35,662 nucleotides of DNA, taken from an uncultured Lachnospiraceae bacterium (GTDB lineage Bacteria; Bacillota; Clostridia; Lachnospirales; Lachnospiraceae). Made by a program: the position numbers and the translations under genes. The stretch covers positions 1 to 35,662 of the forward strand of contig CAJUTQ010000098.1 in NCBI GenBank assembly GCA_910589265.1, read 5' to 3'. Under the pieces are notes generated by a model, which was given only the letters and a program-made list of their open reading frames with translations, was not told where the DNA came from and searched no databases. Shown piece by piece: positions 9,539 through 18,013 of the stretch; the first letter of the stretch is position 1, and the number at the start of each line of letters is the position of its first letter.

Positions 9539-10711
9539 TTAACCTTGTTCTTTTCTCCGTTTATTTATAAAATTTTCCATTCTTTCAAAAGCCTCTTTCA
9601 AATTCATCAAAGAAGATGCATAAGAAATACGAATAAATCCTTCCCCACATTCACCAAAAGCAGTTCCAGGAACAACAGCTACCTTTTCCTCTCTCAAAAG
9701 TCTTGTGGCAAATTCATCAGAAGTCATACCAAATTGTTGAATACAAGGAAAGGCATAAAAAGCTCCATATGGTTCAAAGCAAGGAAGTTTCATTTTTTGA
9801 AACATATGCATAAGATATCTTCTTCTTTGATTATAAGCTTCTTTCATCATTTTTACGTCCTCATCTCCATTGCGCAATGCATCCACTGCTGCATATTGAC
9901 TTGTAGTAGGGGCACACATAATAGCAAACTGATGAATTTTAAGCATTTGTTCAATAATAGCTTCAGGCCCACATGCATAACCAAGTCTCCATCCTGTCAT
10001 AGCATAAGACTTTGAAAATCCATTGATTACAATTGTCCTTTCCTTCATTCCTGGTATACATGCAATAGATATATGAGAATGTTTATAGGAAAGCTCAGAA
10101 TATATTTCATCAGATAGTACGAATAAATCCTTTTCTATTATAACCTTTGCAATTTTTTCTAAATCTTCTTTTTCCATAATAGCCCCTGTTGGATTATTTG
10201 GAAAAGGAAGAACAAGAATTTTCGTCTTTGGCGTTATAGAAGCTAAAAGTTCTTCTGGAGTTAAACGAAATTCATTTTCATTTTTCAGTTCAATAATTAC
10301 TGGTTTTCCACCTGCTAAAATAACACAAGGCTCATAAGAGACATAACTTGGCTGGGGAATAAGCACCTCATCTCCTAAATTCAACATAGCTCTCATCCCT
10401 AAGTCAATTGCCTCGCTTCCCCCAACTGTAACAATAGTTTCCTTTTCAGGGTGATAATCCAAATCCATTCTCCTTTTTAAATAATAGGTGATTTCTTCCT
10501 TTAATTCTTTTAACCCTGAATTTGATGTATAAAAAGTTTTCCCTTTTTCTAAAGAATAAATTCCCTCGTCCCGAATATGCCAGGGAGTGTCAAAATCTGG
10601 CTCTCCTACTCCCAATGAAATAGCATCTTTCATCTCGTTTACAATGTCAAAATATTTTCGGATGCCTGAGGGCTTTATTCCAACAACTCTATCTGCTAAT
10701 GGATTTCTCAT
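9539..10711 (-). CDS. PLP-dependent class I/II aminotransferase
   Basis: 390 residues, fold-type I aminotransferase. Visible key residues are the PNNPTG loop (171-176), D201 and Y204 (SDEIYSEL), Schiff-base K234 (NGFSKSYAMTG), R242 (WRLGY) and the substrate-carboxylate Arg in GFIRISYA. It resembles the aspartate/aromatic/PatA-like group common in Firmicutes; the amino-acid substrate cannot be fixed. Its start overlaps the stop of the Lrp/AsnC gene by 4 nt (ATGA), a pairing often seen for amino-acid aminotransferases and their feast/famine regulators. Confidence 0.93.
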   Translation of the reverse strand: MRNPLADRVVGIKPSGIRKYFDIVNEMKDAISLGVGEPDFDTPWHIRDEGIYSLEKGKTFYTSNSGLKELKEEITYYLKRRMDLDYHPEKETIVTVGGSEAIDLGMRAMLNLGDEVLIPQPSYVSYEPCVILAGGKPVIIELKNENEFRLTPEELLASITPKTKILVLPFPNNPTGAIMEKEDLEKIAKVIIEKDLFVLSDEIYSELSYKHSHISIACIPGMKERTIVINGFSKSYAMTGWRLGYACGPEAIIEQMLKIHQFAIMCAPTTSQYAAVDALRNGDEDVKMMKEAYNQRRRYLMHMFQKMKLPCFEPYGAFYAFPCIQQFGMTSDEFATRLLREEKVAVVPGTAFGECGEGFIRISYASSLMNLKEAFERMENFINKRRKEQG

Positions 10712-11190
10712 GGCGTCACCTTCATTCTCTCATCTTCGTATTTTTTGCTTAAAATTGTCCCATGATCTTTATATTTTTTTAGTATAAAATGGGTTGCTGT
10801 GCTAATAACCGATTCCTGTGTAGATAATTTATCTGAAACAAAGGAAGAGACCTCTTTTAGAGTCTTTCCCTCTAAAATTACCATTAAATCATATCCTCCA
10901 GATATAAGATAAACAGCATGAACTTCTGGATACTTATAAATTCTCTCTGCAATATTATCAAATCCATGGCCTCTTTGCGGGGTAACCCTCACTTCTATTA
11001 ATGCAGTAACTTTCTCAATTTCTGTCTTATCCCAATCAATTAACGTATGATAACCACAAATAACTCCTTCGGCCTCCATTGCAGCCAACTCATTTACAAT
11101 TGTTAATTCATCAGCCCCTAAAATGACTGCTAAATCTTTTATGTCTACTCTACTATTTCGTTCAATAAAAGTCAAAATTTTTTCTCTCAT
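10708..11190 (-). CDS. Lrp/AsnC family transcriptional regulator
   Basis: 160 residues. An N-terminal helix-turn-helix (about 1-60, with ELAAMEAEGVICGYHTLIDW at its end) is followed by a RAM/AsnC ligand-binding domain (about 65-145; EVHAVYLISGGYDLMVILEG). AGGGAGGAAGAA precedes the ATG. It is the first gene of a unit with the aminotransferase (4-nt overlap) and then trmL. By analogy it should sense an amino acid and regulate its own operon. I see no clear operator palindrome upstream. Confidence 0.93.
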   Translation of the reverse strand: MREKILTFIERNSRVDIKDLAVILGADELTIVNELAAMEAEGVICGYHTLIDWDKTEIEKVTALIEVRVTPQRGHGFDNIAERIYKYPEVHAVYLISGGYDLMVILEGKTLKEVSSFVSDKLSTQESVISTATHFILKKYKDHGTILSKKYEDERMKVTP

Positions 11191-11277
11191 TTCTTCCTCC
11201 CTGGCACATAGTTTTTATTTATCTCAAATTTTTAGGTGTATCCATAAACTTGGAATTAGAAAATTTACATTTATTTT

Positions 11278-12273
11278 TTAACCTTCCTGACTCATTACTT
11301 TATAAAGCTCATCTGATTTAGGCGGTTCTAAATATCTCCTCTCATTATCGTTTATTACAACTCTATCTCTTCCTTTTACCGCCTTTCCTATAACTGCTCC
11401 ATGAATGCCCGCCTTTTTTAATTCCCTAACGACTTCATATCCATTATCTCCTGCCATAAGTAAACTTCCACTGGATATTAAACAATAAGGATTTAATAAA
11501 AAATATTCACAAATTTCAATTGTTTCTTGTTTTACAGGTATTTCCTTTAGATCTATTTCTAAACCTACTTCTGATGCCTCGGCCATTTCCCATAAAGCGC
11601 CAAAAATTCCTCCCTCTGTCACATCATGCATAGAACTGACTTTCATTTCCACTCCTATTTTAGCTTCTGGAATAATTGATAAGTATTGATCAAATTCTTT
11701 TGCCCTTTCAATCATATGTTTTGGAAACCTGTTTAACAACTCCTTTTCCTTTTCCTTTGCTATAATAGAAGTACCTTCTAACCCAATCCATTTACTAAGA
11801 ATAATATCCTGACCTGGTTTTGCTCCCCTTGTAGAAAGAAGAGATCCCTGATCTATTTTTCCTACCCCAGTGACTGTCATTACTGGTTGATTGACTGCTT
11901 TTGTCACCTCTGTATGTCCGCCCATGATTTGTATATTTAATACGTGACAGGCATCTTCTACCTGCCCCATTATCTCCTTCATCTCTCTCTCTGTCACCCA
12001 TTCTGGAAGAAGTAAGCTTAACATAATCCCTATAGGTTCAGCTCCTGAAGAGGCAATATCATTAGCTGTAATATGGACGGCAAGCTTTCCTACATCTTTT
12101 GCAGTTCCCGTAATTGGATCTGTTGATATAACAAATATTTCTCCATTCTCTAGTTTTAAAGCTGCACAGTCCTCTCCCACTCCTGCACCTACTAAAACCT
12201 CTTTGCGCTTTGTCTTAATCTGGCTAAAAACAGATCTTTTTAGTATACTTTCTGAGACTTTTCCTATTTTCAC
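11278..12273 (-). CDS. AIR synthase/HypE-like ATP-binding protein
   Basis: 331 residues from the GTG at 12273. This start is preferred because the strong site GGGAGG sits 6 nt upstream, whereas the ATG at 12279 is directly against that site and a TTG at 12291 precedes it; the result MKIGKVSESILKRSV fits the family. The PurM/HypE fold shows GAGVGEDCAAL, STDPITGTAKDVGKLAVH, ANDIASSGAEP, MGGHTEVT and MHDVTEGGIFGALWE. True HypE dehydrates thiocarboxamide on a C-terminal Cys during NiFe-hydrogenase maturation. This protein lacks such a tail, and no hyp or hydrogenase genes are near. It is therefore best called AIR-synthase-related with unknown substrate. Confidence 0.87.
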   Translation of the reverse strand: MKIGKVSESILKRSVFSQIKTKRKEVLVGAGVGEDCAALKLENGEIFVISTDPITGTAKDVGKLAVHITANDIASSGAEPIGIMLSLLLPEWVTEREMKEIMGQVEDACHVLNIQIMGGHTEVTKAVNQPVMTVTGVGKIDQGSLLSTRGAKPGQDIILSKWIGLEGTSIIAKEKEKELLNRFPKHMIERAKEFDQYLSIIPEAKIGVEMKVSSMHDVTEGGIFGALWEMAEASEVGLEIDLKEIPVKQETIEICEYFLLNPYCLISSGSLLMAGDNGYEVVRELKKAGIHGAVIGKAVKGRDRVVINDNERRYLEPPKSDELYKVMSQEG

Positions 12274-12321
12274 AATCATCCTCCCTGCCAAAGAGCTTTC
12301 TATTCCTTTATAAATATAGCA

Positions 12322-12347
12322 TTAGGAAGTCATTTCAGACTTCCTAA
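12322..12347 (-). terminator. Stem-loop between VanW and HypE-like genes
   Basis: A perfect 10-bp stem (TTAGGAAGTC with GACTTCCTAA) has a 6-nt loop and lies 32 nt after the VanW-family stop codon. The tail on the minus strand (TGCTATATTTAT) is only moderately T-rich, so it may be a weak terminator or an mRNA-end stabiliser. Confidence 0.4.
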
Positions 12348-12378
12348 ATTCTTCCATACAAAATTGTATTAATTTCTT

Positions 12379-13920
12379 TTAATCAATAGGTGCTTCTACC
12401 TCTGTAATTCCTGGGTCAATGGGGAGCATTCCCGCTGCTGCTGCCTGAGCCGCTGCCGCCTGTTCTGCTGCTGCCTGAAGACCTCCTACCACTGTTTTAC
12501 AGTAATCAATGCTTCCTGTTGCAACAGCTGTCTGAATTGCAGCCGCCACATTCAAATCTCCTGTTGCCATTCCTACTATAGCAGTACGGGGAGACATTTG
12601 ATAATTGCTTTTGTTTACCCGCTCTCTGCTTACTTCCTTTCCATCTTCTTCTACAATCTTCCATAGTTCTGCTACCATTCCTTTATGGCCAGATTGTATT
12701 TGCATAGTTCCTGCTGGAAGTCCCAAATCTGGTGTAATAAGATCCACCATCTCTGTCTCTTCCAAAACATTGCTTTCAAACTTTACTTTTCTATTACTAT
12801 CCCTTGTTTCCACCCCATAAATAGTAAAAGTAAGCTGTCGGGAATCTGTTGCTGTTCCTTCAATATAAATAGGATATTCTGAATCATTTTTAAACTTAAA
12901 ATCTTTATATGTTCCTGCAATTGCGGCATCAGAAGATGGTTCCACATAATTTACAATCATAGAATGGGGAGATCTTTCAACAATTTCTAGCTCAGCCAGC
13001 AAAACAGCATTATATAAAGTTGTTGACACTTGGCAGATTCCCCCTCCCAAACTGTCTACCACCTTTCCATTTAAGTATGAACCAGCCATATAATAACCGT
13101 TTTCCTCTGTGAACGGGCTGACTACTTCATATGCGGAAAAAGTATCTCCAGGATATAAGACCATCCCATTAATTAAACGAGCCCCATTAGCTACATTCTC
13201 TACCCGAGCCTTTGTGGACGATTTATAAGTTGTAGAAAAGGTGCCAAGAACATCTTTTATCTGTTTTAATTCTTCTTCATTTCCCCGAGGTTCGTCTGTC
13301 ATGACAACTAAATCAATAAGAGTTTCACTTTTATTCCAAAATCCAGTCAAATAATCCTTAACTTTTGTCACAGATTCATCTACAGAAACTTTTATTCCCT
13401 TTTGCCCACTTTGAACAGAAAATTCAGAACCATTTTTTACTAGTGTGGCGTCCACAGCTTCCTGATCAAATTCTGTACATTGATCTGCAATGATCTGCCT
13501 TATGGCCCCATCATCAAAATCTAATTGAATATCAAATACTTTATTTCCAAATTCCAAATCTTTAATAGCTTTATACCTCTCTAGCACATTTCCCGTTTTT
13601 CCCAGTTCAGCCGCCTCATCTAAAACTTCTCTATTGGCCCATGAAAGTCCAAAATCGCTGGCTTTTACGGATACTGAATTATCATCTATAGTAACTAATT
13701 GAATAGGTATATTTCCTAATTCTCCAATATATTTTTCAATCTCACTTTCCGCTTCCTCTTTTGTCATTTGAGATACATTCACAGAATCAATAAAAATACC
13801 ACTTCCAATTATATCTGATGATGTTGTTGTCTCAGCATAGACATCATGTACAGTGTTTCCCCCAACGCCAATAGCAACAGCAATAACGACAAATGGAATC
13901 ACATTTTTTCTTCCTATCAT
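12379..13920 (-). CDS. VanW family protein with peptidoglycan-binding-like domain
   Basis: 513 residues with an N-terminal signal/anchor segment (about 8-28). Next come a YoaR-like putative peptidoglycan-binding region (about 40-200) and a VanW domain (about 240-345) with ANGARLINGMVLYPGDTFS, GGGICQVSTTLYNA and ERSPHSMIVNYVEPS. The C-terminal end is Ala/Gln-rich (AAAEQAAAAQAAAAGM), which is low-complexity and unusual. VanW proteins occur in some vancomycin clusters, but chromosomal members are common in Clostridia and are not evidence of resistance. The start is strongly supported by AAAGGAGGGTTAGAAA before ATG. It probably acts on or binds the cell wall. Confidence 0.9.
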   Translation of the reverse strand: MIGRKNVIPFVVIAVAIGVGGNTVHDVYAETTTSSDIIGSGIFIDSVNVSQMTKEEAESEIEKYIGELGNIPIQLVTIDDNSVSVKASDFGLSWANREVLDEAAELGKTGNVLERYKAIKDLEFGNKVFDIQLDFDDGAIRQIIADQCTEFDQEAVDATLVKNGSEFSVQSGQKGIKVSVDESVTKVKDYLTGFWNKSETLIDLVVMTDEPRGNEEELKQIKDVLGTFSTTYKSSTKARVENVANGARLINGMVLYPGDTFSAYEVVSPFTEENGYYMAGSYLNGKVVDSLGGGICQVSTTLYNAVLLAELEIVERSPHSMIVNYVEPSSDAAIAGTYKDFKFKNDSEYPIYIEGTATDSRQLTFTIYGVETRDSNRKVKFESNVLEETEMVDLITPDLGLPAGTMQIQSGHKGMVAELWKIVEEDGKEVSRERVNKSNYQMSPRTAIVGMATGDLNVAAAIQTAVATGSIDYCKTVVGGLQAAAEQAAAAQAAAAGMLPIDPGITEVEAPID

Positions 13921-14004
13921 TTTCTAACCCTCCTTTTGCTATAGTTCATTATTGACATGAATACCCCCTGTGCTATATTATTTAATGTATCATTACAAGT
14001 ACAT

Positions 14005-14115
14005 TTAATAAAAAAATGATAGACAAAGGGGTATTATCATAGCAATACATAATATAATAATGATCACACTGGAAATCATTTTTCTCGTTTTACGGTTATT
14101 CCAATTAAAAGACAT
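14005..14115 (-). CDS. 36-residue single-pass membrane protein
   Basis: A short open frame starting MSFNWNNRKTRKMISS and continuing into a hydrophobic stretch (about residues 15-35) rich in Ile/Leu. The basic N-terminus followed by one membrane helix predicts an N-in orientation. AAGGAGGAG lies upstream with a rather long 11-nt spacer. The overall design resembles small Firmicutes membrane proteins such as the stressosome-linked Prli42, but I cannot show homology. It lies on the same strand as the VanW-family gene 84 nt further on and is divergent from the TPR-like gene. Its last codons overlap one arm of an inverted repeat. Confidence 0.55.
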   Translation of the reverse strand: MSFNWNNRKTRKMISSVIIIILCIAMIIPLCLSFFY

Positions 14116-14167
14116 CGAAACTCATACTCCTCCTTCATAACTACTATTTCTTGAAAGGATATTATAT

Positions 14168-14773
14168 ATGAAATTTCCTATTTTTGCAAGCTTTCTTGTA
14201 TTTTGTGCATTTGTCACATTTATAACAAAAAAAAGTTCAAAACAAGGTATGCAGACAAAGGAAGAATTTTTTGAAAAAGAACGTCAAGCAAATGCAACAA
14301 GGCGTCAACCATTAGACAACTTAGACTATATAACAATACCCTTGACTTCTCTTCCCCTTGCATGCTGTAAAGATGATGAGAAAATAAAAGAATATATAGA
14401 AATCATTTCCACTCTTTCTCAAAACAAAATTGTAAATCTCACTGGAATTACCAATACTGATTTAAAATTAAAATATGGTGCTCCAAACATTGATCTTTTA
14501 ATGAATTTTGACCAAAATTTTACTGTATTAGTAAGAACTTTACATTTATGGGGGAGACGGCTTGAAGAATTAAAGGAAAAAGAAGCTGCTATAAAAGTTC
14601 TTGAATTTGGTGTTCAATGTCAATCTGATGTGAGCGGAAATTACCAAATCTTAGGATCTATTTATAAAGAACAAGGGAAAGATTATAAAATTCAAGAACT
14701 TTTAGAGACAGCCAAATCGTTGAATTCTATGACAAAAAACAGTATTGTTCGTTACTTGGAAAATCTGCTTTAA
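14168..14773 (+). CDS. Membrane-anchored TPR-like protein of unknown function
   Basis: 201 residues. A hydrophobic N-terminus (about 3-19) looks like a membrane anchor or signal. The middle has a conserved-looking LDYITIPLTSLPL segment and a short CC pair. The C-terminal half is helical with TPR-like repeats (KEAAIKVLEFGVQCQSDVSG, ILGSIYKEQGKDYKIQELLE). GAAAGGA precedes the ATG. It is the only plus-strand gene between 8.6 and 21 kb and diverges from the 36-residue membrane protein. I do not recognise a named family; a scaffold or adaptor role at the membrane is a guess from the repeats. Confidence 0.75.
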   Translation: MKFPIFASFLVFCAFVTFITKKSSKQGMQTKEEFFEKERQANATRRQPLDNLDYITIPLTSLPLACCKDDEKIKEYIEIISTLSQNKIVNLTGITNTDLKLKYGAPNIDLLMNFDQNFTVLVRTLHLWGRRLEELKEKEAAIKVLEFGVQCQSDVSGNYQILGSIYKEQGKDYKIQELLETAKSLNSMTKNSIVRYLENLL

Positions 14774-14800
14774 AAAAAATTGAATTTCCTTTCTTAAATA

Positions 14801-15532
14801 TTATTTTCCATGATGGCTTACTATATAATTTATATACCTAGAAGCCTCACTTTTTGTCATTTTTTCTATATCATGAGTAATATCTATCTTGTAGATTTTC
14901 ATTAATTTTAAAAGATATTGTTTTTGTTTTTCTGTTGCAGGTGCCTCTTTCCTCATTCTATAAATAAGAGGTTGAGGCGCAAAATCTTTTTGAACATTTT
15001 CGTCTCTTTCTTCTTTTTCTATGAAAAAATCCTTTAAAAGGCATTGATACACCTCATGGGCGGCTTTAGCATCTCCTAAGGCTCTATGGGCTCTTTCATT
15101 ACAAATGCCATAATAAGAACAAATGTCTCCCAGTGATTTATGTTCCAAACTTGTCAAATATTTTCTGGCTATTTTTAAAGTATCCACTCCCCACTTTTCA
15201 AACTTTATCTCATAATCTACAAAATACTTTTTGAGAAAAGCATAATCAAAATTTAAGTTATGACCTAATAAGGGGAAATCCTCCATAAAATTTAAAAACT
15301 CTTCCAATGCCTCTCCTGGCTCTTTTACATCATTTCCTGAAAGCATTTCCTCTGTAATTCCTGTTAAATCTATAATTATTTGAGAGAGTTTTTGATCTGG
15401 CTTTACAAAAGAAGAATATGTATCTACTATTTTATTATCAATGACCTTTACTCCCCCAATTTCAATTATTTTATTGTATTTAGGATTTAGACCAGTTGTC
15501 TCTAAATCAACAGCAACGTAGTTTTTTATCAT
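14801..15532 (-). CDS. DnaQ-like (DEDDh) 3'-5' exonuclease
   Basis: 243 residues from the ATG at 15532, whose ATGA overlaps the stop of the endonuclease III gene; an in-frame upstream start would lie inside that gene. Exonuclease motifs are AVDLETTGLN (D, E), GHNLNFDYAFLKK (D) and HRALGDAKAA (H, D), like the epsilon/PolC exonuclease fold. A C-terminal extension (about 195-243; TEKQKQYLLKLMKIYKI) may be an extra interaction domain. It is a free-standing proofreading or repair exonuclease, translationally coupled to nth, which suggests a DNA-repair unit. Confidence 0.9.
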   Translation of the reverse strand: MIKNYVAVDLETTGLNPKYNKIIEIGGVKVIDNKIVDTYSSFVKPDQKLSQIIIDLTGITEEMLSGNDVKEPGEALEEFLNFMEDFPLLGHNLNFDYAFLKKYFVDYEIKFEKWGVDTLKIARKYLTSLEHKSLGDICSYYGICNERAHRALGDAKAAHEVYQCLLKDFFIEKEERDENVQKDFAPQPLIYRMRKEAPATEKQKQYLLKLMKIYKIDITHDIEKMTKSEASRYINYIVSHHGK

Positions 15533-16173
15533 TTTCTTTCCAGCTTTCCATTGTGTGTAAAACAATATTCTATTAAAAAACACTCCTTACATTGAGGGTT
15601 TCTTGCAAAACAAATCTCTCTTCCAAATCGTATAATTTGTATATTATATAAAATCCAATGTTCTTTTGGCAGCTCTTTCATTAAATCATATTCTATTTTT
15701 ACAGGATCTTCTTCCTTAGTCAGACCTAGCTTTTTTGAAATTCTTTTTACATGAGTATCAACTACAATACTAGGAATATGATATATATTTCCTCGAATAA
15801 CATTTGCTGTTTTTCTTCCCACTCCTGCCAAAGAAGTAAGTTCTTCTAAATCACTGGGCACCTGTCCGTTGAATTTCTTTAAAAGATCGTTGCAACAGGA
15901 TATAATATTTTTTGCTTTATTATGATAAAATCCAGTTGAATGAATATACATTTCAAGCTCTTTTAAATCTGCATTGGCAAACTCCTCTACAGACTTATAT
16001 TTATCAAATAAATCTTTTGTCACAATATTTACTCTTGCGTCTGTACATTGAGCGCTTAACATTGTTGCTATTAACAACTGCCATGGAGTAGAATAATGTA
16101 AATAACAGATCAATTCCTTTGTATATTCCTCATTTAATTTTTCTAGTATTTCCCTTGTCCTTTCTTGTATCAT
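15529..16173 (-). CDS. nth: Endonuclease III
   Basis: 214 residues from the ATG at 16173, the normal Nth length; the open frame extends further upstream but into the preceding gene. The helix-hairpin-helix carries the catalytic Lys (LAGVGRKTAN), the catalytic Asp is in VVDTHVKRIS, and the C-terminal 4Fe-4S loop is intact (C-x6-C-x2-C-x5-C in CFARNPQCKECFLIEYC). It removes oxidised pyrimidines and cleaves abasic sites in base-excision repair. It overlaps the downstream exonuclease gene by 4 nt and starts 19 nt after the radical SAM gene. Confidence 0.96.
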   Translation of the reverse strand: MIQERTREILEKLNEEYTKELICYLHYSTPWQLLIATMLSAQCTDARVNIVTKDLFDKYKSVEEFANADLKELEMYIHSTGFYHNKAKNIISCCNDLLKKFNGQVPSDLEELTSLAGVGRKTANVIRGNIYHIPSIVVDTHVKRISKKLGLTKEEDPVKIEYDLMKELPKEHWILYNIQIIRFGREICFARNPQCKECFLIEYCFTHNGKLERK

Positions 16174-16192
16174 ATGACGGCTGCCTTTCCTC

Positions 16193-17944
16193 TCATTGTC
16201 CACAGCATTTTTCCTGTATAACATATTTTGCCGCTTCGTTTGTCCATTGATTTCTTTTTCTATAGTCAAATAGCATTCCTTGATTTTCTCTGATTACTAC
16301 TCCCTCTTTTATAAATTTTTCAATATTATATGTGAAAAATTCCAAATGGGTCATTCTCATCATCTGCTTTTTATTATAACCTCTATATTCTATTAAATAT
16401 CTAGGCTCCCTTTCCTCACATTCATAAAATGATCGTATGCATTCCTTATAATTTGTTAAATCTTTTGCAAAAAAAGGCCTGCTTTTTAATTTTTCTCTTG
16501 AATACAAATCAAACACAAGCAGTTCCTCATAAAATTCTCGATTTTTCCTATCCCATATAAGGGCAAAATCCAAAAGTATTTCATATTTACGTATTCTAGA
16601 AGAAGATATGACATCGTATCCCTTTTCCCTATAATAGACTGCAAGATGACTATACATTGTATAAGGAGAATAAAATGCCTTTTCTAACAACTGTAAAGTC
16701 CCTGTAAATTGGCCGCTATTATAGTAAAGTTCTACCATTTCTTCCACTGCTTTTAATTGCAACAAATCCTCATAAGATAGCCAATGAGAATACAAAACTT
16801 CATAAGGAGGTTTCTCTCTATAGACAATGCCATAACTTTTTGCTTTTTCTTCTATGGGAGAACCTTTTAACACTTTTAAAAATCCCAACTGAAGCTGATT
16901 AGGCTTTAAAGAATAAACATCATGAAATGATTGAATAAATGATTCATAATTCTCATAGGGAAGACCTGCAATAAGATCCAAATGCTGGTGAATGTTATTT
17001 CCCTTAGCTATTTTTTGAACTGCCTGTGCTACCTTTTGAAAATCCATGATTCGATTAATTTCTTTTATTGTATTTTTATTAGTAGATTGAACGCCTATTT
17101 CCAACTGCACCAGTCCTGGACGGAGACTATTTAAAAAACATAGTTCCTCCTCAGTCAACAAATCTGCTCCAATCTCAAAATGAAAGTTTGTAATTCCATT
17201 ATCATGGGCCTTTATATGTTTCCAAACTCCCATAGCATGAGAATGGCTGCAATTAAAAGTTCGATCTACAAATTTTACTTGTGGAACCTTTTTTTCAATA
17301 AAAAAATTTAATTCTTCTTTCACCAATTCTAAATTTCTAATTCTTATCTTTTTTTCAATAGAAGATAGACAATAAGAACAGGAAAACGGACAGCCTCTGC
17401 TTGATTCATAATAAATAATACGATTTTCAAAGGAATCTATATTATCATAGGAAAAAGGAATTTCATCTATGGAAAGTATCTCTCTATCTAGATTTTCTAA
17501 AATACTTCCCTTATGTTGATATGTAATTCCTTTTATTGTGGAAAGTTCTCTGTCTCCATCTATATAATAAGAAGCAAGCTCCTTGAATGTTTCTTCTCCC
17601 TCTCCCCTCATAATTCCTTTTAACTCTGGATGAACTCTTAAAAAATGTTTTGCATGGTAAGAAACTTCAGGACCTCCTGCCCAAATTTCTGTATTTGGTA
17701 AAATCTTATGGATTTCTTTTATTAAATATGTAATCATAGAAATATTCCAAACATAGCAGGAAAAGGCAAGCATCTTTGGCTTTTGCCGAAAGATGTCTGC
17801 CATTATCTTTTCTTCTTGATAATTCATTGTATATTCTCTTATTTGAATCTCTTCTTTGTAGTTTCCACTAAAAGCTCTGAGACTATAAACAGCCAAATTA
17901 GAATGAATATATTTTGCATTGATTGCACATAGAAGAATTGTCAC
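16193..17944 (-). CDS. B12-binding domain radical SAM protein (DUF4080 type)
   Basis: 583 residues. The start is set at the GTG at 17944, with GGGGAG about 7 nt upstream, giving MTILLCAINAKYIHSNLAVY; a TTG at 17968 is possible but less likely. An N-terminal cobalamin-binding-like domain (about 1-130) is followed by a radical SAM core with the CPFSCSYC cluster motif (about 185-192) and a C-terminal DUF4080-like region (about 370-580). Members of this group are widespread in anaerobes; the substrate is unknown. It is upstream of nth in what looks like one operon. Confidence 0.88.
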   Translation of the reverse strand: MTILLCAINAKYIHSNLAVYSLRAFSGNYKEEIQIREYTMNYQEEKIMADIFRQKPKMLAFSCYVWNISMITYLIKEIHKILPNTEIWAGGPEVSYHAKHFLRVHPELKGIMRGEGEETFKELASYYIDGDRELSTIKGITYQHKGSILENLDREILSIDEIPFSYDNIDSFENRIIYYESSRGCPFSCSYCLSSIEKKIRIRNLELVKEELNFFIEKKVPQVKFVDRTFNCSHSHAMGVWKHIKAHDNGITNFHFEIGADLLTEEELCFLNSLRPGLVQLEIGVQSTNKNTIKEINRIMDFQKVAQAVQKIAKGNNIHQHLDLIAGLPYENYESFIQSFHDVYSLKPNQLQLGFLKVLKGSPIEEKAKSYGIVYREKPPYEVLYSHWLSYEDLLQLKAVEEMVELYYNSGQFTGTLQLLEKAFYSPYTMYSHLAVYYREKGYDVISSSRIRKYEILLDFALIWDRKNREFYEELLVFDLYSREKLKSRPFFAKDLTNYKECIRSFYECEEREPRYLIEYRGYNKKQMMRMTHLEFFTYNIEKFIKEGVVIRENQGMLFDYRKRNQWTNEAAKYVIQEKCCGQ

Positions 17945-18013
17945 TGTATTTCTCCCCGCCTTCCACAACTCTTTTCAAATCATACTCTATTTCAAGATTT
18001 TTCGCAAGACCAC

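Noticed and set aside
9494..10015. 173-residue plus-strand frame
   Set aside because: Antisense to the aminotransferase and trmL genes, without a good binding site and with Ser/His/Phe-rich shadow composition.
8542..13920. A vancomycin resistance cluster (VanZ, VanW and a two-component system close together)
   Set aside because: There is no VanH, VanA/B-type ligase, VanX or VanY. VanZ- and VanW-like genes are common chromosomal genes in Clostridia and lie in different operons here.
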